A stretch of DNA of 27,060 nucleotides from UBA2365 sp964594045 (GCA_964594045.1 CAZQKR010000051.1:1-27060), one strand, 5' to 3'; positions 8,835 through 17,175 are shown, counted from the first letter of the stretch. Numbers and translations: made by a program. Notes: a model not told the origin generated them from the sequence alone.

Positions 8835-9896
8835 ATGTTGTTGTTTGTTCTGATATCCGGAGCCGTAAATCTCTTTTTTTGGGTGTATATATTCTCAAAA
8901 CTGTCCGCGTATCAACAAAAAAATGAATTAATTCCCGATGGCCGTAGGCAGATAGTCCTCGTTGTCCGGAATGAACTTCACAACCTGAAAAAGAACCTGA
9001 TCCCTATTCTCAATCAAGAGGGAAAGCCCTTTGATGTACTTGTTATTGATGATGGTTCTGCAGATGGCACTTTTGAATGGCTTCAGGATATCCAAAATAG
9101 TTTTCCTGATTTGATCGTCAAAAGATTTTCCGCTCATCAAGGAAAAAAAATGGCTTTACACCAAAGCAGATTTGAACTGAATGCTGAATACCTGCTTTTT
9201 ACGGACGGGGATTGTGCATGTGTGTCAACCCAATGGCTGAAAAGAATGATGACCTGCTTCAGAGAAGGCAAAGAAATCGTTCTGGGGTATGCTCCACTGA
9301 ACAGCAATAATAACTTCATCAGTGTTTTTGCGAGGTATGAAACCTTCCTGGCCGCACTGCAGTATTTATCATATGCGCTGGCGGGAATCCCCTATATGGG
9401 TGTTGGCAGGAATCTGGCCTACCATTCTGCTCTGATCCCTAAAAACGATGGCTTTCCCCGACATCTTGACCTTTTATCCGGTGATGACGACCTGTTCGTC
9501 AATGCCCTGGCACATAAACGAAATGTAAGCATACAAATCCATCCAGACAGTTTTATGTATTCTGATCCGCCCCGGACATTACGTGCTTTCCTCCGCCAAA
9601 AGAGCAGGCACATTTCCACATCGGTCAGATACAGAACAATACACCAGATCCTGCTCGGGTTGTTCTCTGGTACTCATATCCTGTTCTACTGTTTTTTGTT
9701 TTTTGTTGATCCCATGGCCGGGCTTGGAATATGGGCTTTTCGGATCCTGGTGATCTTACTCTTCAATCACAGGGCTTTTGCAAAACTAAAAGCTTCGGAT
9801 TTGATATGGTATTTCCCCCTGCTGGATTTTTTAATGTTTATTTATTACACCCTTATGTCTTTTTCGATTATTTTTCCCAACAAAAAAAAATGGTAA
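8835..9896 (+). CDS. Family 2 membrane glycosyltransferase
   Basis: This 353-residue GT2 enzyme should transfer a sugar from a nucleotide donor on the cytoplasmic face of the inner membrane. An N-terminal membrane helix (about 1-22) precedes the GT-A domain: VLVVRNE near residue 42, the nucleotide-binding VIDDGSADGT (about 71-80), and the metal-binding DGDC in LFTDGDCACV (about 123-132). GRNLAYH, the acceptor-site GDDDLF and QKSRH (the Q/RxxRW-like position) follow. The C-terminus has two or three hydrophobic helices. This resembles processive or polyprenol-linked GT2 proteins of envelope polysaccharide synthesis, but the substrate cannot be read from sequence. Its TAA stop (9894-9896) touches the ATG of rsmG, so the two are probably translationally coupled. 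Confidence 0.88.
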   Translation: MLLFVLISGAVNLFFWVYIFSKLSAYQQKNELIPDGRRQIVLVVRNELHNLKKNLIPILNQEGKPFDVLVIDDGSADGTFEWLQDIQNSFPDLIVKRFSAHQGKKMALHQSRFELNAEYLLFTDGDCACVSTQWLKRMMTCFREGKEIVLGYAPLNSNNNFISVFARYETFLAALQYLSYALAGIPYMGVGRNLAYHSALIPKNDGFPRHLDLLSGDDDLFVNALAHKRNVSIQIHPDSFMYSDPPRTLRAFLRQKSRHISTSVRYRTIHQILLGLFSGTHILFYCFLFFVDPMAGLGIWAFRILVILLFNHRAFAKLKASDLIWYFPLLDFLMFIYYTLMSFSIIFPNKKKW

Positions 9897-10529
9897 ATGT
9901 CAACTGAAATTTTGTATAAGTATTTCCCAAAACTCAATGAGGATCAACGCCAAAAGTTCGAGCAACTCCTACCCCTTTATCAATACTGGAATGAACAGAT
10001 CAATGTTGTTTCCCGGAAAGACATCGAACAACTTTATCTGCATCATGTCCTGCATTCACTTACCGTAATACCATTCTATCCGTTAGTGGCAAATGCGGAG
10101 ATCCTCGATCTGGGTACAGGAGGTGGTTTCCCCGGAATACCACTTGCCATATATTATCCTGATACCAGATTCACACTGATAGATGGTACTGCAAAAAAGA
10201 TCAAAGTGGTCAATGAGATCATCCGCGAACTGAGGATGGAAAATACCAATGCATTTCAGCAAAGGGCAGAAGAGGTAAAAAGTAAATTTGATCTGGTTCT
10301 GACACGAGGTGTAAGCAGTATCAGTCAGCTGTTGCTTTGGTCTCGTCCTTTGCTTTCCAAAAAGCACATCCATGGATTTCCAAACGGTATGATCGCTTAC
10401 AAAGGTGGAGACCTGAGAAAAGAAATGAAGGAACTTCGCCGGGGCGAGTATTATGAAAAAAGGGATATTTATGAATTTTTTGCAGAAGATCATTTTAAAG
10501 AGAAATATATTATTTATATCCAGGGTTAG
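9897..10529 (+). CDS. rsmG: 16S rRNA (guanine-527 N7)-methyltransferase RsmG
   Basis: This 210-residue protein has the usual length and order of RsmG (GidB), which methylates N7 of G527 in the 530 loop of 16S rRNA using S-adenosylmethionine. The N-terminal helix carries YWNEQINVVSRKD (about 38-50). The SAM-binding motif LDLGTGGGFPGIPLAI (about 72-87) is unmistakable, followed by the acidic strand TLIDGTAKKI and the family-specific FDLVLTRGVSS (about 130-140), where GidB proteins have a conserved arginine. The C-terminus has YKGGDLRKEM, matching the usual KG-containing motif. It starts with no spacer after the glycosyltransferase. In many bacteria, loss of rsmG gives low-level streptomycin resistance (family knowledge). 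Confidence 0.95.
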   Translation: MSTEILYKYFPKLNEDQRQKFEQLLPLYQYWNEQINVVSRKDIEQLYLHHVLHSLTVIPFYPLVANAEILDLGTGGGFPGIPLAIYYPDTRFTLIDGTAKKIKVVNEIIRELRMENTNAFQQRAEEVKSKFDLVLTRGVSSISQLLLWSRPLLSKKHIHGFPNGMIAYKGGDLRKEMKELRRGEYYEKRDIYEFFAEDHFKEKYIIYIQG

Positions 10530-10594
10530 TTTTCTGATTGTTCTGAGCCGTAAACAAGGGTAAATTTTCAGATGAATCTTTTTGTTTTGCATAA

Positions 10595-10623
10595 TTTGTA
10601 ATAAGGACAAAAGAATACCTTTA
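10595..10623 (+). promoter_or_regulatory. Possible Bacteroidota-type promoter
   Basis: TTTG (10595-10598) and TACCTTTA (10616-10623) resemble the -33 TTTG and -7 TAnnTTTG elements with a 17-base spacer, slightly short of the usual 19-21, and the last -7 base is A rather than G. The start codon follows 13 bases later at 10637. This is a suggestion only. Confidence 0.3.
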
Positions 10624-10636
10624 AAAGTGCGAATTC

Positions 10637-11320
10637 ATGAAAAAGAAATGGTGGCAGATCTTTTTGAGCTATTTTACTGATGTATACATTGAAAGAACGG
10701 GCTCAGAACTCAACAAAGAGCTCGATATCATTTTAAAGGAAGGAAGGTACCAGCTGGTTTCGGCCAATGCAGTTTATTCCTTTGAGGATAAATACCACAA
10801 TTTCAGAACAAGTTTTGAAAGGATGGACTGGCGCCTGCTGAATGTTAAGAAAGTTCTGGTCTTAGGCCTGGGCCTGGGCTCAGTGCCGCAAATGCTGGAA
10901 AAAACATTCCACAAAAGCTTTGAGTATCATCTGGTTGAAATCGATGAGGTGATCATTGGTCTTGCACAGGAATTTATCTTGTCCGGGCTGAATTCTCCGA
11001 TGCAGATCTTTCACACGGATGCAAATGTCTACCTTAAAGTCTGCAATGAAAAATATGATCTGATCGTGATGGATATTTTTGAAGACAATATAGTTCCTGC
11101 CGGATTTGAGACCCGTGAATCATTGTCAATGATGAAAAACCTTTTGGCAGACAACGGCTGTTTGTTGTATAACAGACTCAATATCACTCAAAAAGATTAT
11201 GACGAAACCAAAATATTTTATGATGAAGTTTTCATGAAACAATTCCCTCAGGCCTTTTTTCTGGAACTGCCGACAAACATCATGCTTTGTTCCAGGGAAG
11301 ATATTTTAATCAGCAGGTAA
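10637..11320 (+). CDS. Spermidine-synthase-like SAM-dependent methyltransferase fold protein
   Basis: The 227-residue product has the Rossmann-type core shared by spermidine synthases and class I methyltransferases: VLVLGLGLGSVPQML (motif I, about 75-89), the acidic strand end HLVEIDEVII (about 100-109), HTDANVYL (about 126-133) and YDLIVMDIFEDNIVP (about 140-154). The sequence from the last motif onward is related to PF01564 spermidine synthases. The N-terminal half before the core is short, and the family's polyamine-binding DxxDPxGP loop is not evident, so actual polyamine synthesis is uncertain; proteins of this type in Bacteroidota are often annotated only as spermidine-synthase-like or fused-MFS type. 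It has its own 107-base upstream gap, so it need not belong to the rsmG transcript. Confidence 0.72.
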   Translation: MKKKWWQIFLSYFTDVYIERTGSELNKELDIILKEGRYQLVSANAVYSFEDKYHNFRTSFERMDWRLLNVKKVLVLGLGLGSVPQMLEKTFHKSFEYHLVEIDEVIIGLAQEFILSGLNSPMQIFHTDANVYLKVCNEKYDLIVMDIFEDNIVPAGFETRESLSMMKNLLADNGCLLYNRLNITQKDYDETKIFYDEVFMKQFPQAFFLELPTNIMLCSREDILISR

Positions 11321-11344
11321 TAAACTTAATTCAGGATAATATTT

Positions 11345-11352
11345 TACTTTTG
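11345..11352 (+). promoter_or_regulatory. Bacteroidota -7 promoter element
   Basis: TACTTTTG is an exact match to TAnnTTTG and is followed by CA, as is common in this phylum. It lies 17 bases before the ATG at 11370, giving a leader of roughly 10-13 bases. No clear TTTG was found 19-21 bases upstream. Confidence 0.45.
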
Positions 11353-11369
11353 CATCATAAAAACAGCCC

Positions 11370-11984
11370 ATGTTAAAAATCAATATATATTTGAAATTTG
11401 CACTGATCGCCTTGTTTTTGGGAGGCGGCATTGTTTTATCTTTCCTTTATGGTTTCTGGTATGCATTCATATTATTGCTGATCGGAATTCTTTTGCTGGT
11501 GAGCTATCTGATGCTTGGAACGATACAGTCTTCAGCGGAACTTGTTCAAATCCAGCAATTTGAAGCTGCTGAAAAGAGGCTGAACTTAACCCTGACTCCT
11601 AAATTACTTTATGTCACCAACCGCGCTTTCTTTTATATTCTTAAAGGATCCTTTGCACTCAACCGCAAAGACCAGGATGAGGGTGAAACGTATTTCAATA
11701 AAGCATTGTCCCTAAAACTTCCATCAGATAATGAAAAAGCCCTGATACTGATACAACTGGCAAGCATCAATGCCACAAAAAGCAAATGGGCCGCTGCTCA
11801 GAAATACTACAAGGATGCATCAAAACTGAAAATCACGGAAAAACAACTGAAAGATCAGTTGAAACAATTCGAACAGGTGCTGGCCTCCAAAGGAAATATG
11901 CGCAATGTCGCCGCGATGGGAAAAGCCGGCCAGCGCTTCATGGGGATGCCGGGTGGCAAAAGAAGAAGGCCCAAAATGCGTTAG
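11370..11984 (+). CDS. Two-helix membrane protein with TPR-like domain
   Basis: This 204-residue protein is not a named family to me. Residues about 8-50 form two closely spaced membrane helices (ALIALFLGGGIVLSF and WYAFILLLIGILLLVSYL). From about 55 to 165 the sequence is helical with tetratricopeptide-like pairs: FEAAEKRL, AFFYILKGSFAL, the repeat core EGETYFNKALSL and WAAAQKYYKDASKL. The tail is strongly basic (GKRRRPKMR). The arrangement suggests an inner-membrane scaffold with a cytoplasmic TPR domain, but no partner or reaction can be assigned. It follows the methyltransferase by 49 bases, with a good -7 box in the gap, so it probably has its own promoter. Confidence 0.7.
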   Translation: MLKINIYLKFALIALFLGGGIVLSFLYGFWYAFILLLIGILLLVSYLMLGTIQSSAELVQIQQFEAAEKRLNLTLTPKLLYVTNRAFFYILKGSFALNRKDQDEGETYFNKALSLKLPSDNEKALILIQLASINATKSKWAAAQKYYKDASKLKITEKQLKDQLKQFEQVLASKGNMRNVAAMGKAGQRFMGMPGGKRRRPKMR

Positions 11985-12330
11985 AAAAGCTCCACAATTG
12001 CATTTTTAATGGATTTTACAACGCCAACTTTGGTTCTATAAACCGGACTCAAACTTTCCATTAAATCAAATTTGTAGGGTTATTCAGTTAACTTTTTATA
12101 AGTTTTTTCTCAACAATTTCACTACATTTTCTATCAAATCAATCATTTATATTGATAATAACCCCTACTGCTAATTTTTATATACTTAAAATACAGCAGT
12201 TTGTGACAAAATAAAACCTTACAATCATAGTAACTGCACACAACCGTTGCCCTTCAATATTTGCACCCCTTTTGTAATTATCCAATATTAATTTAATGTT
12301 AATTTTGTCGTCAGAAATAAATGCACAACA
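11985..12330. other. AT-rich intergenic region before the phosphate-uptake genes
   Basis: These 346 bases contain no plausible gene. AACTT (12090-12094) and AAGTT (12100-12104) form a weak AT-only hairpin followed by T residues, possibly ending transcription of the TPR-like gene. The 3' end carries a candidate promoter (see 12300). The length and position make it the most likely site for regulation of the phosphate-uptake unit. I could not recognise a Pho-box-like direct repeat. Confidence 0.4.
12300..12307 (+). promoter_or_regulatory. Candidate -7 element ahead of the phosphate-uptake operon
   Basis: TAATTTTG matches TAnnTTTG exactly and lies 23 bases before the ATG of the DUF47 gene. A TTTG occurs at 12271-12274, but the 25-base spacing is longer than the usual 19-21, so the -33 assignment is doubtful. 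Confidence 0.4.
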
Positions 12331-12978
12331 ATGGCGATCTTTTCCAAATCCAATAAAGTAATCGAACTCCTTGAAAAGTTCATCGATTCCATTGATCAGG
12401 GTTCGATTGTTTTCAAAAAAGGTGTGGACAATTATCTTTATGGTAATATACAGGCTTTCGAGAATAATATTCTGACGCTCTCCAAACTCGAATCCGACGC
12501 GGATCTGTTGGGAAAGGATATTGAAAACAGGTTATACAAGCATTCTCTTATGCCACAGTTGAGGGGTGATATGCTGAGATTGCTTGAAGAACTGGATGAT
12601 ATCATCGATATTATGAAAACCAACCTGTATCAGTTTGAAGTGGAAGTTCCCAATATTCCAGGTGAGCTCAACCAGGATCTCTCCAAACTTACGGAAATGT
12701 CAGTAGCGTCAGTTGAGGCACTGGTACCTGCTGCAAGAGCTTTTTTCAGATCACCCGAAACGGTCAAGGATCAGTTGCACCGCGTTTATTTTTATGAGAC
12801 TGAAGCCGACAAACAAGCTGCAGCGATCAAAAGAAAGGTTTTCAGGGAAATGCAGGACCTTAAACTCAGCGAAAAGTTCCATCTCAGATATTTTACATTG
12901 CATATTGAGCAAGTCTCAGACGCCTCAAAAAAAGCTGCCGACCTGCTCTCCGTAATGGCAATTAAACGGGCATTCTAA
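12331..12978 (+). CDS. DUF47 (PhoU-like) phosphate transport accessory protein
   Basis: The 215-residue product is a typical DUF47/TIGR00153 protein, a cytoplasmic all-helical relative of PhoU that is regularly encoded next to Pit-type phosphate transporters. Family features are the early ELLEKFIDSIDQGS, the acidic SKLESDADLLGKDIENRLYKH (split here: SKLESDADLLG near residue 51 and DIENRLYKH near 63), LLEELDDIIDIMK (about 86-98) and the repeated YETEADKQAAAIKR near 150, whose E-x-x-x-D residues bind metal clusters in PhoU-type proteins. It probably restrains or controls the transporter, as reported for other Pit-linked members. Its stop lies 10 bases before the GTG start of the transporter gene, so the two are almost certainly cotranscribed. 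Confidence 0.9.
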   Translation: MAIFSKSNKVIELLEKFIDSIDQGSIVFKKGVDNYLYGNIQAFENNILTLSKLESDADLLGKDIENRLYKHSLMPQLRGDMLRLLEELDDIIDIMKTNLYQFEVEVPNIPGELNQDLSKLTEMSVASVEALVPAARAFFRSPETVKDQLHRVYFYETEADKQAAAIKRKVFREMQDLKLSEKFHLRYFTLHIEQVSDASKKAADLLSVMAIKRAF

Positions 12979-12988
12979 ATTACATATA

Positions 12989-14743
12989 GTGTTTATCATT
13001 TTTCTTTCAAGCGGTCTTTTTCTTGGATGGTCATTAGGCGCAAATGACGCAGCCAATATTTTCGGGACTGCTGTAGGGTCAAAAATGGTCAGTTTTGCCA
13101 GGGCAGCCATCGTTGCGAGCATTTTTGTCATCATCGGGGCCGCAATTCAGGGTTCCGGAACAACAGAGACACTGGGTACCCTCGGGTTGATCGATGAACT
13201 GGCAGGTTCTTTCACTGTTGCCCTGGCAGCTGGTTTTACTGTTTTGGTGATGACCAATTACGGTTTGCCTGTTTCGACTACCCAGGCTATTGTCGGGGCC
13301 ATCATCGGATGGAATTTATTTGCCGGCAGGGATACGGATGGTACTGTACTGACCAAGATCGTGACCACATGGATATCAGGACCGGTTTTGGGAGCAGGTT
13401 TTTCAGCTTTACTTTTCCTGCTTTTGCGATATGTGCTCAGAAAAATGAAGATACATATGATCCTTTTGGATTCCTATATCCGGTGGGGATTGATCGCGGT
13501 TGGTGCTTTCGGGGCCTACAGTCTGGGAGCCAACAACGTTGCGAATGTGATCGGAGTTTTTGTTGGACATGCACCAAACATTGTGCTGGATTTTGGCATT
13601 TTCGAGTTAAAAGGGGCGCAAATCCTTTTTATTGCAGGTGGAATGTCCATAGCTCTTGGAATTTTGACATATAGCAAGAAGATCATCAAAACGATAGGAA
13701 GAGGGATCATGGATCTTTCGGCTGAAGCAGCCATCGTTGTGGTGCTGGCACAGGCAATGGTTTTATTTATATTCTCCTCTACTTCCCTTTCAAATGGATT
13801 GGCATATATCGGTTTGCCCAGGATCCCCCTGGTTCCGGTTTCCAGTTCACAGGTTGTAGTTGGTGCAATTATCGGGATCGGCCTGGTAAAAGGCATCCAG
13901 GAAGTTCGTTTTAAAATGCTGGCAGAAATCCTTTTGGGTTGGATATTGACTCCAATAATTGCAGGCCTTTTATCTTTTTTTGGCTTATTTTTCATACAAA
14001 ATGTTTTTAATCAGCAAGTTTACAAACCCGTCGCTCAACACGCAGAAAAAGCACTCAATACTGAAAACAATACGATCATCAATGCGATTGAGCCGGAGCA
14101 TATCAATCTGGTATGGTGGCTCACAGGAACAGGGCTGATCTTGTTGTTTGCCCTCGCGATCTACCTGATCATCCGTCAAAATAAACTTAAACTGATTGCA
14201 CAAAACGAGTTGCTTGAACATCAAAAGGAACATTATATTACCCAAAAAGCGCTGATGGAAGCCGACCTCAAAACCATGAGAATGGAAAATGTTTCAATGG
14301 CTAAAAAACTGGATTTCCGCCGCAAGGAGCTGATGAATATGGCATTGAGTATTGTGGAACAGAAGCACTATCTGGAAGAACTGGCTGTTCAACTAAAAGA
14401 CATTCAAAAAACCGAAGAAAAAAAAGAGAAAAACCGCAAGATCGACCACCTGCTGAAAAACATGAAACTGAAACTCAGTTTTGAAGATAAAGTGGAGAAT
14501 TTCAACCTGGAGATCGAAAGACTCCATAAAGGCTTTTCCAGGAAACTGGAAGAGGAATATCCAAAACTCACTGAAACTGAAAAACGTTTTGCCACTTTCC
14601 TTAGACTGGGCTTTTCTTCAAAGGAAATCGCTCCATTGCTCAATGTCTCTGCCAAAAGTGTGGAAACCTACCGGTACAGACTGAGAAAAAAACTGAATAT
14701 CAGTAAAGGAGAAAATTTAATACGTTTTATACAAAATCTGTAA
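12989..14743 (+). CDS. Pit-type phosphate transporter fused to coiled coil and LuxR-type DNA-binding domain
   Basis: Translation starts at GTG 12989; no ATG lies upstream in frame. Residues 1 to about 355 are a PiT-family (PF01384) inorganic phosphate permease with both signature repeats: SLGANDAANIFGTAV (about 15-29) and SLGANNVANVIGVFV (about 178-192), plus GLPVSTTQAIVGAIIGW and LVPVSSSQVVVGAIIGI. One more membrane helix (about 372-397) leads into a charged coiled coil (about 400-520). Residues about 525-584 are a LuxR/GerE helix-turn-helix: LTETEKRF, GFSSKEIAPLLNVSAKSVE and YRLRKKLNIS. The reading frame is continuous and each junction is smooth. The PiT part should import phosphate with H+ or Na+; the tail resembles C-termini of membrane-bound LuxR regulators common in Bacteroidota. 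A transporter that also senses flux and binds DNA is inference. Confidence 0.9.
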   Translation: MFIIFLSSGLFLGWSLGANDAANIFGTAVGSKMVSFARAAIVASIFVIIGAAIQGSGTTETLGTLGLIDELAGSFTVALAAGFTVLVMTNYGLPVSTTQAIVGAIIGWNLFAGRDTDGTVLTKIVTTWISGPVLGAGFSALLFLLLRYVLRKMKIHMILLDSYIRWGLIAVGAFGAYSLGANNVANVIGVFVGHAPNIVLDFGIFELKGAQILFIAGGMSIALGILTYSKKIIKTIGRGIMDLSAEAAIVVVLAQAMVLFIFSSTSLSNGLAYIGLPRIPLVPVSSSQVVVGAIIGIGLVKGIQEVRFKMLAEILLGWILTPIIAGLLSFFGLFFIQNVFNQQVYKPVAQHAEKALNTENNTIINAIEPEHINLVWWLTGTGLILLFALAIYLIIRQNKLKLIAQNELLEHQKEHYITQKALMEADLKTMRMENVSMAKKLDFRRKELMNMALSIVEQKHYLEELAVQLKDIQKTEEKKEKNRKIDHLLKNMKLKLSFEDKVENFNLEIERLHKGFSRKLEEEYPKLTETEKRFATFLRLGFSSKEIAPLLNVSAKSVETYRYRLRKKLNISKGENLIRFIQNL

Positions 14744-14765
14744 TTTATAATTAAATCTTTTTATC

Positions 14766-16175
14766 ATGAAAAAACTTTTCCAAGCAACATTATTTATTGT
14801 CTTTTCGCTTTTGTCGTTGGGGTTTCTAAACGCTCAGGAAGCAGATACCACAACCCGGTATGACCAATATGGTCAGAAAGTTGACAGGCTGGCTTTAATC
14901 CCCGAAGCAAGAAACGGGATCATCAACTTCGAATCAAAAGACCAGTCATACAGATTCTGGACTGATTTCAGGATCAACTTCGATGGCGGTTTGTTTTTTG
15001 ACAATTATGACAATTCGCTTTCTCCTTCAGGAAATCCGTCTGATGCAATACAGTTGAGCAACGGATTACACATCAGAAGACTGAGGATTGCATTCAAGGC
15101 TCAGGTAAGCGAAAGATGGTATGGTGAGTTGGACATCGACTTCAGGGATGCAGAGATCGATCTGAATGACGTATATCTGAAATACACATTCAACGATAAC
15201 CTGAGCTTTAAAGTCGGACATTTCCGCGAACCTTTCGGAATGATGACCAACACCACTTCAAGGTATGTCACCTTTATGGAAAGACCGGCAAGCTGTGAAT
15301 TTGACCCAAGCAGACATACCGGTTTTGCCGCAGCTTATTCTCATCCGCGTTTTTATGCAGGTGCAGGCGTGTTCTCTGACGAATTTCTTGAAGCGGTTGA
15401 CGGAGGAACGCGGGACGTACGCAGAAAACAAAGGACCGGACAGGAATCCAGTTTGGCATTTACAGGTCGTTTTGCTGGATATCCGATAAACAAACCCGAT
15501 TTCACTTTATCTATCGGAGCAGGTGCCTCATACAGAACTCCTGCAATCACAGATGAGGGTGCTTATAATGTAGTTCGTTATAAAACCTATGATGAGATCA
15601 GAACACATCAAAAAAGATTTTTTGATACAGATGTGATCTCTGATGTACAAAATATTATTTTGACCAATGCAGAATTTGCCTTTGCGTACAAAGGTTTCAG
15701 AATTCAATCTGAGTACCATTATACGATCGTTCAGAGGGGTCAGATCTATGACGATGTGCCAAGAGCTGGTTTGAAAGATGCTATTTTTGATGGTTTTTAT
15801 GTGGAAGCAGCCTATTTCCTTACAGGTGAAAAGCAGAATTTCAACTATGAAGAAGCTGAATTCACAAGAGTAAGACCTAAATCCAAAAAAGGCGCAATTG
15901 AACTTGCAGCACGATACAGCACCATCAACCTCAACGCCAATCTGGAAGATATCAACAATCCTGTTAGCGTTGGACTGGGCAATGTGGTTACCGGCGGTGC
16001 AGGTACCTTATACTCTCTCGGGCTCACCTGGTGGGCAAAAAACAACGTCAGGATCATTTTGAACGGAACTTATGTTGACCACGATCAGTATGCCCAGACC
16101 AAGTATAACTGGACCGTTCCTGAAGGTGGTTTCGATTATTTGTGGCTGGGTTCCAGATTTGAGATTGATTTTTAA
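14766..16175 (+). CDS. OprP/OprO-type phosphate-selective porin
   Basis: The 469-residue product has a signal peptide (1 to about 23, ending LNAQE) and is an outer-membrane beta barrel of the porin O/P family (PF07396). Characteristic segments are GLHIRRLRIAFKAQ (about 100-113), WYGELDIDFRDAEIDLNDVY near 118, VGHFREPFGM (about 151-160), TSRYVTFMERP and an alternating-strand C-terminus ending with YLWLGSRFEIDF, where the last residue is the aromatic expected of barrels. In Pseudomonas, OprP is induced by phosphate starvation and passes phosphate; relatives may pass other anions. It starts 22 bases after the Pit-LuxR gene, so the unit joins an outer-membrane channel, an inner-membrane importer and a PhoU-like regulator. 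Confidence 0.88.
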   Translation: MKKLFQATLFIVFSLLSLGFLNAQEADTTTRYDQYGQKVDRLALIPEARNGIINFESKDQSYRFWTDFRINFDGGLFFDNYDNSLSPSGNPSDAIQLSNGLHIRRLRIAFKAQVSERWYGELDIDFRDAEIDLNDVYLKYTFNDNLSFKVGHFREPFGMMTNTTSRYVTFMERPASCEFDPSRHTGFAAAYSHPRFYAGAGVFSDEFLEAVDGGTRDVRRKQRTGQESSLAFTGRFAGYPINKPDFTLSIGAGASYRTPAITDEGAYNVVRYKTYDEIRTHQKRFFDTDVISDVQNIILTNAEFAFAYKGFRIQSEYHYTIVQRGQIYDDVPRAGLKDAIFDGFYVEAAYFLTGEKQNFNYEEAEFTRVRPKSKKGAIELAARYSTINLNANLEDINNPVSVGLGNVVTGGAGTLYSLGLTWWAKNNVRIILNGTYVDHDQYAQTKYNWTVPEGGFDYLWLGSRFEIDF

Positions 16176-16183
16176 TATTTTTG
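16176..16183 (+). promoter_or_regulatory. Candidate -7 element ahead of the lamin-tail lipoprotein gene
   Basis: TATTTTTG fits TAnnTTTG and is followed by CA. It begins at the base after the porin stop codon and lies about 60 bases before the next ATG (16242). A -33 TTTG with proper spacing is not evident. It would allow the lipoprotein to be read separately from the porin. Confidence 0.35.
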
Positions 16184-16241
16184 CAACGATATACGTTCAT
16201 ACGTAAAGAAATAAGTTTATTAATTAAAACATTTAAATTTT

Positions 16242-17093
16242 ATGAAAAAGAATTTGTTATTATTAGTTATTTTCCTGATGACTGCTGCTTTTTTCACCTC
16301 TTGTGAAAGAGAAAAAACCAGCGCTTTGATCCAGGAAGTTTCTTACGACCAAACCGGCAATGCCAAAGCCGTAGTTACCGCTACAATTCTCGATGACAAC
16401 GGAGCTTTGAAAAGCGCAAAACTGTATTTTAAGGACATGTCAGCTGCAGTTTTCAAAGCTGTTGACATGTCAGGAACCGTGAACGGTGTTTTTACAGCTA
16501 CCCTGGATAGTTTCCCGCTTGGAACAGAGATTGGATATTATATTGAGGTAGTAAATGGGGTTGACCTGACATCTTTCTATCCAACAGGAGCTCCCGGTAC
16601 AGTTGAGACATTCAAAAGCGGCATTGCTTCTGCATCTCCGTTGATCGTGAATGAAGTTTTTTCAAATGGCACAAAAGCTCCCGATACTTCTAATCCTGAC
16701 TGGGCTGAGATCTACAATTCAGGAAATACGGAGATAGACCTCACCGGCTATGCTGTACAGGATGACGTTTCTAAACCGGCTGCAAAAAGATTCATCAAAG
16801 CTGGTTTGAAAGTACCTGCAAAAGGATTTGTCATTATCCATACTGAAGTGAACAATGACCAGGCAGTTGAGGGCACCGGATCTTTTGGTTTGAGCACAAC
16901 CAACTCAGATGGCGTAACTTTATTCAACAATAAAGGTCAGGTAGTGAACAGACTGGAGTATCCTGCTCCAAGTGCAGGTCAGCCAACTGCTGATCCAAAC
17001 AAATCCTGGGGAAGATTTCCTGATGGTGGCACAACCATGGGTTGGATGATACCTTCCAAAGGCTCTGCCAACACTGCAGCAACTCCAAACTAA
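16242..17093 (+). CDS. Lipoprotein with Ig-like and lamin-tail domains
   Basis: This 283-residue protein has a lipoprotein signal with lipobox FTSC (Cys21), so it should be lipid-anchored in the envelope. Residues about 28-115 form a beta-sandwich of the kind seen in many Bacteroidota surface proteins (AVVTATILDDNGAL and IGYYIEVVNG). Residues about 133-275 are a lamin-tail domain (LTD): IVNEVFSNG, PDWAEIYNSG, IDLTGYAVQDD, VPAKGFVIIH and GVTLFNNKG. LTDs in bacterial surface proteins often accompany phosphatases, nucleases or binding modules, and no catalytic residues are visible here. It follows the phosphate porin by 66 bases and ends at a strong terminator hairpin. Its C-terminal domain is clearly related to that of the lipoprotein at 21668-22687. 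Confidence 0.85.
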   Translation: MKKNLLLLVIFLMTAAFFTSCEREKTSALIQEVSYDQTGNAKAVVTATILDDNGALKSAKLYFKDMSAAVFKAVDMSGTVNGVFTATLDSFPLGTEIGYYIEVVNGVDLTSFYPTGAPGTVETFKSGIASASPLIVNEVFSNGTKAPDTSNPDWAEIYNSGNTEIDLTGYAVQDDVSKPAAKRFIKAGLKVPAKGFVIIHTEVNNDQAVEGTGSFGLSTTNSDGVTLFNNKGQVVNRLEYPAPSAGQPTADPNKSWGRFPDGGTTMGWMIPSKGSANTAATPN

Positions 17094-17111
17094 TGAATGG
17101 GTAATTGAAAT

Positions 17112-17148
17112 TTAAATAAAGGGAAAGCAAATCTTTCCCTTTATTTAA
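17112..17148. terminator. Strong bidirectional terminator hairpin
   Basis: TTAAATAAAGGGAAAG (17112-17127) is exactly complementary to CTTTCCCTTTATTTAA (17133-17148), giving a 16-bp perfect stem with the five-base loop CAAAT. Its outer part is A/T, which supplies a U-rich 3' arm in either direction. It lies 19 bases after the lipoprotein stop and marks the probable end of the phosphate-uptake transcript. Confidence 0.85.
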
Positions 17149-17175
17149 TTATAAACAAAACTAAGTGATTAAAAA

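Noticed and set aside
10083..10610. A 175-residue open frame on the minus strand
   Set aside because: It lies almost wholly inside rsmG, whose motifs are clear, and its translation has no recognisable domain.
10637..11320. Assigning speE to the spermidine-synthase-like gene
   Set aside because: The fold core fits, but the polyamine-binding and catalytic loop is not evident, so a specific spermidine synthase name is not justified.
13516..13995. A 159-residue open frame opposite the phosphate transporter
   Set aside because: The plus strand carries unmistakable PiT motifs throughout this interval, so the minus frame is a by-product of codon bias.
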